In this document: piece after piece, positions 57,726 through 64,000 of the stretch
How the letters are laid out: each line of letters begins with the position of its first letter
Numbering within the stretch: the first letter of the stretch is position 1
Source: Panulirus ornatus
Taxonomy: Eukaryota; Arthropoda; Malacostraca; Decapoda; Palinuridae
Length of the DNA stretch: 64,000 nucleotides
Direction: 5' to 3'
Assembly (NCBI RefSeq): GCF_036320965.1
Contig: NC_092226.1
Span: 20,221,502 to 20,285,501 of the forward strand
Made by a program: the position numbers and the translations under genes
The notes under the pieces: model-generated
What the model was told of the DNA's origin: nothing
Database searches by the model: none
Seen by the model: only the letters and a program-made list of their open reading frames with translations

Positions 57726-59230
57726 TATTTTTATATATTTTGCTTTGTCGCTGTCTCCCGTGTTTGCGAGGTAGCGTAAGGAAACAGACAAAAGAAATGG
57801 CCCAACCCACCCCCATACGCAATGTATATACATACACGTCCACACACGCAAATATACATACCTATACATCTCAACGTACACATATATATACACACACAGA
57901 CACATACATATATCCCCATGCACACAATTCACACTGTCTGCCTTTATTCATTCCCATCGCCACCTCGCCACACATGGAATACCATCCCCCTCCCCTCTCA
58001 TGTGTGCGAGGTAGCACTAGGAAAAGACAACAAAGGCCCCATTCGTTCACACTCAGTCTCTAGCTGTCATGCAATAATGCCCAAAACCACAGCTCCCTTT
58101 CCACATCCAGGCCCCACACAACTTTCCATGGTTTACCCCAGATGCTTCACATGCCCTGATTCAATCCACTGACAGCACGTCAACCCCAGTATACCACATC
58201 GATCCAATTCACTCTATTCCTTGCCCGCATCTCACCCTCCTGCATGTTCAGGCCCCGATCACTCAAAATCTTTTTCACTCCATCTTTCCACCTCCAATTT
58301 GGTCTCCCACTTCTCCTCATTCCCTCCACCTCCGACACATATATCCTCTTGGTCAATCTTTCCTCACTCATTCTCTTCATGCGCTCAAACCATTTCAAAA
58401 CACCCTCTTCTGCTCTCTCAACCACGCTCTTTTTATTTCCACACATCTCTCTTACCCTTACATTACTTACTCGATCAAACCACCTCACACCACACATTGT
58501 CCTCAAACATCTCATTTCCAGCACATCCATCCTCCTGCGCACAACTCTATCCATAGCCCACGCCTCACAACCATACAACATTGTTGGAACCACTATTCCT
58601 TCAAACATACCCATTTTTGCTTTCCGAGATAATGTTCTTGACTTCCAAACATTCTTCAAGGCTCCCAGGATTTTCGCCCCCGCCCCCACCCTATGATTCA
58701 CTTCCGCTTCCATGGTTCCATCCGCTGCCAGATCCACTCCCAGATATCTAAAACACTTCACTTCCTCCAGTTTTTCTCCATTCAAACTTACCTCCCAATT
58801 GACTTGACCCTCAACCCTACTGTACCTAATAACCTTGCTCTTATTCACATTTACTCTTAACTTTCTTCTTTCACACACTTTACCAAACTCAGTCACCAGC
58901 TTCTGCAGTTTCTCACATGAATCAGCCACCAGCGCTGTATCATCAGCAAACAACAACTGACTCACTTCCCAAGCTCTCTCATCCACAACAGACTTCATAC
59001 TTGCCCCTCTTTCCAAAACTCTTGCATTCACCTCCCTTACAACCCCATCCATAAACAAATTAAACAACCATGGAGACATCACACACCCCTGCCGCAAACC
59101 TACATTCACTGAGAACCAATTACTTTCCTCTCTTCCTACACGTACACATGCCTTACATCCTCGATAAAAACTTTTCACTGCTTCTAACAACTTGCCTCCC
59201 ACACCATATATTCTTAATACCTTCCACAGG
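57726..59230 (-). mobile_element. LINE-A insertion in satellite, long-UTR subtype
   Basis: Minus-strand, long-UTR copy, 5'-truncated at the ALWKV codons (TTCCACAG). The flanks share TATTTA (57,720-57,725 and 59,231-59,236), a plausible short target duplication in AT-rich sequence. The tail is TTTTTATATATTTTGC-like on the plus strand rather than pure poly(T). Confidence 0.9.
58180..59202 (-). CDS. LINE-A reverse transcriptase C-terminal part, open frame
   Basis: 340 codons open on the minus strand from GGKLLEAVKSFYRGC through VGLRQGCVMSPWLFNLFMDG, LLFADDTALVADSCEK, NVNKSKVIRYSRVEGQ, VKCFRYLGVDLAADG, SRKAKMGMFEGIVVPTM and [16 protein letters not shown] to the stop after VVYWG. Motifs B-D are intact, including catalytic FADD. 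Motif A and everything upstream are missing through 5' truncation. It is a recent copy, slightly different from the 47-kb copy (NHRVGAGAK, FERMKRMSEE). Confidence 0.82.
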   Translation of the reverse strand: MGGKLLEAVKSFYRGCKACVRVGREESNWFSVNVGLRQGCVMSPWLFNLFMDGVVREVNARVLERGASMKSVVDERAWEVSQLLFADDTALVADSCEKLQKLVTEFGKVCERRKLRVNVNKSKVIRYSRVEGQVNWEVSLNGEKLEEVKCFRYLGVDLAADGTMEAEVNHRVGAGAKILGALKNVWKSRTLSRKAKMGMFEGIVVPTMLYGCEAWAMDRVVRRRMDVLEMRCLRTMCGVRWFDRVSNVRVREMCGNKKSVVERAEEGVLKWFERMKRMSEERLTKRIYVSEVEGMRRSGRPNWRWKDGVKKILSDRGLNMQEGEMRARNRVNWIDVVYWG

Positions 59231-59323
59231 TATTTAACAGTTTAAATGAATGTCATAAAGGAGACTAAACGATATTTTAACATCAAAATTGTATTCAGCA
59301 TGAAAAATACCTCTTATGATGAG

Positions 59324-59564
59324 GTATCCTCCTGGGGATAGTGGAGAAAGAATACTTCCCACGTATTCCCTGCATGTTGTAGAAGGCGGCTAAAAGGGAA
59401 GGGAGCGGGGGGTTGGAAATCCTCCCCTCTCGTTTATTATTTTTCTAATTTTCCAAAAGAAGGAACAGAGAAGGGAGCCTGCTGAGGATATTACCTCAAA
59501 GGCCCAATCCTCTCTTCTTAACGCTACCTTGCTAATGCGGGGAATGGCGAATAGTATGAAAAAA
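59324..59564 (+). mobile_element. SINE-A insertion in satellite with short target duplication
   Basis: Near full-length SINE-A: TCCTGGGGATAGTGGAGAAA start, ACTTCCCACGTATTCCC, GGAGCGGGGGGTTGGAAATC, CCAAAAGAAGGAACAGAG, TTAACGCTACCTTGC and a GAATAGTATGAAAAAA tail. ATGAG (59,319-59,323 and 59,565-59,569) flanks it, and the satellite continues in phase on the right (ATGAGTTTTTAAAGG). This defines both SINE ends cleanly. Confidence 0.88.
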
Positions 59565-61112
59565 ATGAGTTTTTAAAGGAAACCTGTTATTCTCATAAAA
59601 ATGCCAAAAATTGAAGGGTATTTTTTAGCTCAAAAACCTTTTTGTTTCAAAATTGAAAGAAAAGATATTGAAACACTTCTATACTTAAAATCATCATGGA
59701 AAATATATCATAATGCTTTTAGTCACCACTATGTATCCAGTAAATACTATGCAAATGACAAGATAATATGTAAAAGTGAATTCATTCAAAAGCATAATTA
59801 AATGCCATGAAGATGACTAAAAGATATTCTAACACCAGATTTGTATTCAGCATAAAATATAATTCTCATGATGAATTTTTAAAGGAAATCTATTTTTCTG
59901 AAAAAAATACCAAAAACTGAAGGTAATACTTCAGGGTATCTTTTGGCTCAAAAAACATTTTGCTTCAAAACTGAAAGATGAAATATTCAAATAGTTCTAT
60001 ACTTGAAATCATCATGGAAATATATTAGAATGCTCTCAGTTACCGATACATACCCACAAAATATAATGCAAAGGATTAGAAAATATTCTAAAATTGACTT
60101 CATTTAACAGCTTAAATGAATATTATAAAGGAGACTACACCATATTTGGATTCAGCATGAAAAATTCCTCTTATAATGAGCTTTTAAAGGAGATCTGTTA
60201 TTCGGATATAAATGCCAAAAATTTGAGGTAATAGTTCAGGATATTTTTAGCTCAAATACAGTTTTGTCTCAAAATTGAAAGAAAGGATATTCAAACACTT
60301 CTATACTTAAAGCAATCATGAAAAATATATCATAATGCTCTTTGTCACCAACATGTACCCAGTAAATACTATGCAAATGACCAGAAAATATATAAAAATC
60401 AATTCATTTAACAGCTTATTTAAGATGTTTAATCTATATTCTAACACCAGATTTGTATTCAGCATAAAATATACTTCTCATAATGAATTTCTAAAGGAAA
60501 TGTATTTTTCTGAAAAAAAAAAAAATGCTAAAAAACTGAAGGTAATACTTCAGGGTATTTTTTGGCTCAAAAAACGTTTTGTTTCAAAATTGAAAGATAA
60601 AATATTCAAACACTTCTATACTTGAAATAATCATGGGAAATATATCACAATGCTCTCAGTTACCGATACATACCCAGTAGATACGATGCAAAGGAGCAAA
60701 AAATATTCTAAAAATGACTTCATTCAACAGCTTAAATGAATGTCATAAAGGAGATGAAACAATATCTTAAGACCATATTTGTATTTAGCATGAAAAATGC
60801 CTCCTATATTGAGTTGTTAAAGGAAATCTGTTATTCTGATATAAATGCCAAAAATTGAAGGTAACAGTTCAGGGTATTTTTTAGCTCAAAAACCTTTTTG
60901 TTTCAGAAATGAAAGATGAGACATTCAAACACTTTTATACTTAAAAAAATCATGAAAAATACATCATAATGCCATCAGTTACCAATACATACTCAGTAAA
61001 TACGATGCAAAGTAACAGAAATATTTAAAAAATTACTTAACAGTTTATTTGAGTTTCATTTAAAGGACGAAACATTATTCTAACACCATATTTGTATTAA
61101 CAATGAAAAATA

Positions 61113-63057
61113 CTCACATACATTCTTCAAAGCAAACACCTGGTCCACACATCCTCTACCACTTCTGAAACCACACAGCTCTTCCCCAATCTGATGCTCT
61201 ATGAATGCCTTCACCCTCTCAATGAATACCCTCCCATATAATTTCCCAGGAATACTCAACAAACTTATACCTCTGTAATTTGAGCACTCACCTTTATCCC
61301 CTTTGCCTTTGACACTAGGCATGCATTCTGCCAATCCTTAGGCACTTCACCATGAACCATACATACATTGAATATCCTCACCAACCAGTCAACAACACAG
61401 TCACTCCCTTTTTTAGTAAATTCCACTGCAATACTATCCAAACCCACCGCCTCGCCGACTTTCATCTTCTGAAAAGCTTTCACTACCTCTTCTCTGTTTA
61501 CCACATCATTCTCCCTGACCCTCTCACTTCACAATTACCTCGACCAAAACACCCTATATCTGCCAATCTATCATCAAACACATTCAACAAACCTTCAAAA
61601 TACTCACTCCATCTCCTTCTCACATCACCACTACTTGTTATTACCTCCCCATTAGCCCCCTTCACCGATGTTCCCATTTGTTCTCTTGTCTTACACACTT
61701 TACCTCCTTCTAAAACATTTTTTCATCCTCCCTAAAATCTAATGATACTCTCTCACCCTAACTCTCATTTGCCCTATTCTTCATCTCTTGCACCTTTCTC
61801 TTGACCTTCTGCCTCTTTCTTTTATAAATTTCCCACTCATTTGCACTATTTCCCTGCACAAATCGACCAAATGCCTGTCTCTTCTCTTTCACTAATAATC
61901 TTACTTCTTCATCCCACCACTCACTACCCTTTCTAATCTGCCTACCTCCCACCCTTCTTATGCCACAAGCATCTTTTGCGCAAGCCATCACTGCTATCCT
62001 AAATACATCCCATTCCTCCCCCACTCCCTATATATCCTTTGCTCTCACCTTTTTCCATTCTGCACTCAGTCTCTCCAGGTACTTCCTCAAACAAGTCTCC
62101 TTCCCAAGCTCACTTACTCTCACCACTCTCTTCACCCCAACATTCTCTCTTCTGAAAACCTCTACAAATCTTCACCTTCGCCTCCACAAGATAATGATCA
62201 GTCATCCCTCCAGTTGCACCTCTCCGCACATCAACATCCAAAAGCCTCTTTCACGCACCTATCAATTAACACATAATCCAATAACACTTTCTGGCCATCT
62301 CACCTACTTAGATACATATACTTATGTATATCTCTCTTTTTCAACCAGGTATTCCCAATCACCAGTCCTTTTTCAGCACACAAATCTACAAGCTCTTCAT
62401 CATTTCCATTTACAGCACTAAACACCCCATGTACACCAATTATTCCCTCAACTGCCACTTTACTCACCTTTAAATTTAAATCACCCATCACTATAACCCG
62501 GTCTCATGCATCAAAACTGCTAACACACTCACTCAGCTGTTCCCAAAACACTTGTCTCTCATGATCTTTCTTCTCATGCCTAGGTGTATATGCACCAATA
62601 GTCACCCATCTCTCTCCATCCACTTTCAGTTTTACCCATATCAATCTAGAGTTTACTTTCTTACACTCTATCACATACTCCCACAACTCCTGTTTCAGTA
62701 GTAGTGCTACTCCTTCCTTTGCTCTTGTCCTTTAACCAACCCCTGACTTTACTCCCAAAACATTCGCAAACCACTCTTCCCCTTTACCCTTGAGCTTCAT
62801 TTCACTCAGAGCCAGAACATCTAGGTTTCTTTCCTCAAACATACGACCAATCTCTCCTTTTTTTCTCATCTTGGTCACACCCACACATATTTAGACACCC
62901 CAATCTGAGCCTTCGAGGAGGATGAGCACTCCCAGCGTGACTTCTTCTGTTTCCCCTTTTGGAAAGTTATAATACAAGGAGGAGAGGGTTTCTAGCCCCC
63001 CACTCCCGTCCCCTTCGGTCGCCTTCTACGACACGTGGGAAATGCAGGGCAAGTATT
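61113..63057 (-). mobile_element. LINE-A 5' portion, 3'-truncated
   Basis: Minus-strand copy with the 5' leader at its right end (about 62,930-63,057, including AGCGGGGGG-like sequence and CTTCTACGACAC in complement), the endonuclease with SEMKLKG, GAYTPRHEKKDHE and MGDLNLKVSKV, the linker, and the reverse transcriptase only as far as GFRSGRGCVDQVFALKNVCE. It stops at 61,113 and has no reverse transcriptase core, 3' UTR or tail. Stops and frameshifts are common. Losing the 3' end is opposite to normal LINE truncation, so a later deletion joined it to the satellite. Confidence 0.9.
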
Positions 63058-63116
63058 CTCACAAAAGATTTAGAAGTGAGTATTTTTTCAAGATTTACGA
63101 TTGTACTATAAATCAC

Positions 63117-63534
63117 TCATGAATCAGACTTAAATGTAAATCCCATCATGTTCTCATTGTGTGTTTCTTGGTAGTGGTAATTAAAGTCCAATATATCTTG
63201 GTGGAAGCACTCACATTGCTCCTCCAAAAACGCTGCCATGTTCTTGAATTCGTCCAGTTGAGCGTCAAGGAAATGGACTTTGAGCGACATCCTGCAGACC
63301 ATTTTGCCGTAGGTCTTCACCATAGTCTCAAACAGCTCCACATAGTTTTCGGCCTTGTTATCACCCACGAAGCCCTGAACCACAGCAATAAAGCTATACC
63401 AAGCTGCTTTCTCCTTCCTAGTGAGCTTCTTGGGGAATTCCTTGCACTCCAGGATCTTTGTCTGTGGTCTGTTGAAGACACCAGCTTTGACCTTTGCCTC
63501 AGACAGCTTAGGGAAGAAGTTTCAAAAGTGCTTG
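63117..63534 (-). pseudogene. Fragment of a widespread uncharacterised repetitive protein
   Basis: A minus-strand frame of about 130 codons reads FFPKLSEAKVKAGVFNRPQT, KEKAAWYSFIAVVQGFVG, NKAENYVELFETMVKTYG, CRMSLKVHFLDAQLDEFKN, and EEQCECFHQDILDFNYHYQE to a stop at 63,117. An in-frame TGA lies at about 63,522. The MSLKVHFL...CFHQDI block matches an abundant family of uncharacterised proteins in arthropod and other invertebrate genomes that I recall as repeat-associated (usually MS-K-HFLHSHLDFFP and GERFHQDI). Function is unknown. Here the conserved HSHLD and ERFHQD residues are partly changed, supporting decay. Confidence 0.6.
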
Positions 63535-63727
63535 TTTTTAGTCTTTATGAGAATAAAAATATGCAAATTCATCCGATGTCCAATTGGAATAGGTAAATTT
63601 CAAAATATCACTTTTATGGTCACAAGATCAAAGTTTGAAGAGAATAATCGCATTTTTCTTTACTTTTCTATATGTAAGCATTAGAAAATAACACTTCCTA
63701 CCACAGAACCTGATTGGAATCCATCAT

Positions 63728-63945
63728 GAAAAATAGTCATTCTGAGGTTTTCAAGAAAAATATTACCATCACAAAAACACTAAAAATTGTAGGTGATAGT
63801 CCAGGTAAATGTTTAGACAAAAAACTATTTGACTTAGAATGTAAATCAAATGCTTCTATACTTAAAATGATCACAACAATAATTCATTATGCTCTCCCAA
63901 ATACCCAATAGATACGAAACAATTAATAACAGCATCTTCTAAAAG
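63728..63945. repeat. Decayed satellite monomer
   Basis: The blocks TGAAAAATAGTCATT, CACTAAAAATTGTAGGTGAT, GCTTCTATACTTAAAATGAT, CATTATGCTCTC and CCCAATAGATACGA follow the satellite monomer order but are strongly diverged. It may mark the eroded edge of the array. Confidence 0.6.
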
Positions 63946-64000
63946 AGAACAATTACTTATTTATGTGCCTTAATATCACCCAGTGTATATCTCAACCCCA

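Larger units (their letters stand above)
41668..61112. repeat. Satellite array, ~245-320-bp AT-rich monomers, interrupted by insertions
   Basis: Each monomer has the same ordered blocks: TTTAGCTCAAAAA, CTTTTTGTTTCAAAATTGAA, GATATTCAAACACTTCTATA, AATAATCATGGAAAATATAT, CTCAGTTACCGATACATACC, CAGTAAATACGATGCAAAGG, TTCATTTAACAGCTTAA, ATGTCATAAAG, TTTGTATTCAGCATGAAAAA, TAATGAGTTTTTAAAGGAAA and AATGCCAAAAATTGAAGGTA. Variants A (CTCAGTTACCGATACATACC) and B (CTTAGTCACCAATATGTACC), among others, intermix. No long frame is conserved. LINE-A copies interrupt it at 43,281, 46,846, 55,696 and 57,726, and a SINE-A at 59,324. The right limit is another LINE-A at 61,113, and a decayed monomer reappears at 63,728. 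Confidence 0.93.

Noticed and set aside
41668..61112. CRISPR-like or regularly spaced repeat array.
   Set aside because: Whole monomers of about 300 bp repeat without short direct repeats and unique spacers, in a clearly eukaryotic context. It is a satellite.

Overview
The window looks like intergenic or intronic DNA from a large, repeat-rich arthropod genome. A decapod crustacean is my best guess, because the dominant LINE and its tail (CGCTGTCTCCCGCG... GAGGTAGCGC) resemble spiny-lobster or other decapod repeats as I remember them. That is recollection, not a search. There is no bacterial or viral gene organisation. I see one candidate host coding exon (27,997-28,530, +). Nearly everything else is mobile elements, microsatellites and one large satellite.

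The dominant family, here called LINE-A, is a non-LTR retrotransposon that looks RTE-like. It encodes one polyprotein: an APE-type endonuclease (SETKL, GAYAP, GDLNAK, DYVLID and SDHYLV motifs), then a reverse transcriptase (NYRGISLLS, GFRSGRGCVDQ, RQGCVMSP and FADD motifs), then a GRPNWRWKDG C-terminus. It ends in a hairpin-forming tail and poly(A) or A/T-rich sequence. A complete element would be about 3.4-3.6 kb. I count about 22 copies or fragments, all 5'-truncated, internally deleted, chimeric or frameshifted. The best reverse transcriptase ORF is 47,041-48,837 (-). A short partner, SINE-A (about 230 bp), appears to be built from the LINE-A 5' leader joined to the LINE-A 3' hairpin.

Layout. 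1-16.8 kb is a mosaic of LINE-A and SINE-A copies on both strands, many joined at (TA)n tracts, with a 540-bp fold-back element at 7.57-8.11 kb. 16.8-18.4 kb is a decayed Penelope-like element (reverse transcriptase plus GIY-YIG endonuclease) with a hammerhead-ribozyme-like tail. 18.9-19.5 kb is a Tigger/pogo transposase remnant. 20.4-27.8 kb holds more LINE-A copies. 28.0-28.5 kb is the candidate exon. 29.6-34.1 kb is a second mosaic with a hammerhead-bearing Penelope tail, a tRNA-derived SINE and traces of a second LINE family. 34.1-40.9 kb is mostly unique AT-rich DNA with a (CT)n tract. 40.9-41.7 kb holds a short tandem array and a MITE-like element. 41.7-64 kb is a satellite array of about 245-320-bp monomers with a higher-order period of about 3.34 kb. 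LINE-A and SINE-A copies have inserted into it, four of them with visible target-site duplications. A degraded repetitive-protein pseudogene lies near the right end.

The elements form a parasitic network rather than a pathway. LINE-A supplies the retrotransposition machinery, SINE-A probably borrows it through the shared 3' hairpin, (TA)n tracts act as junction points, and the satellite is a landing pad. Coordinates of element ends are read by eye and may be off by a few bases.
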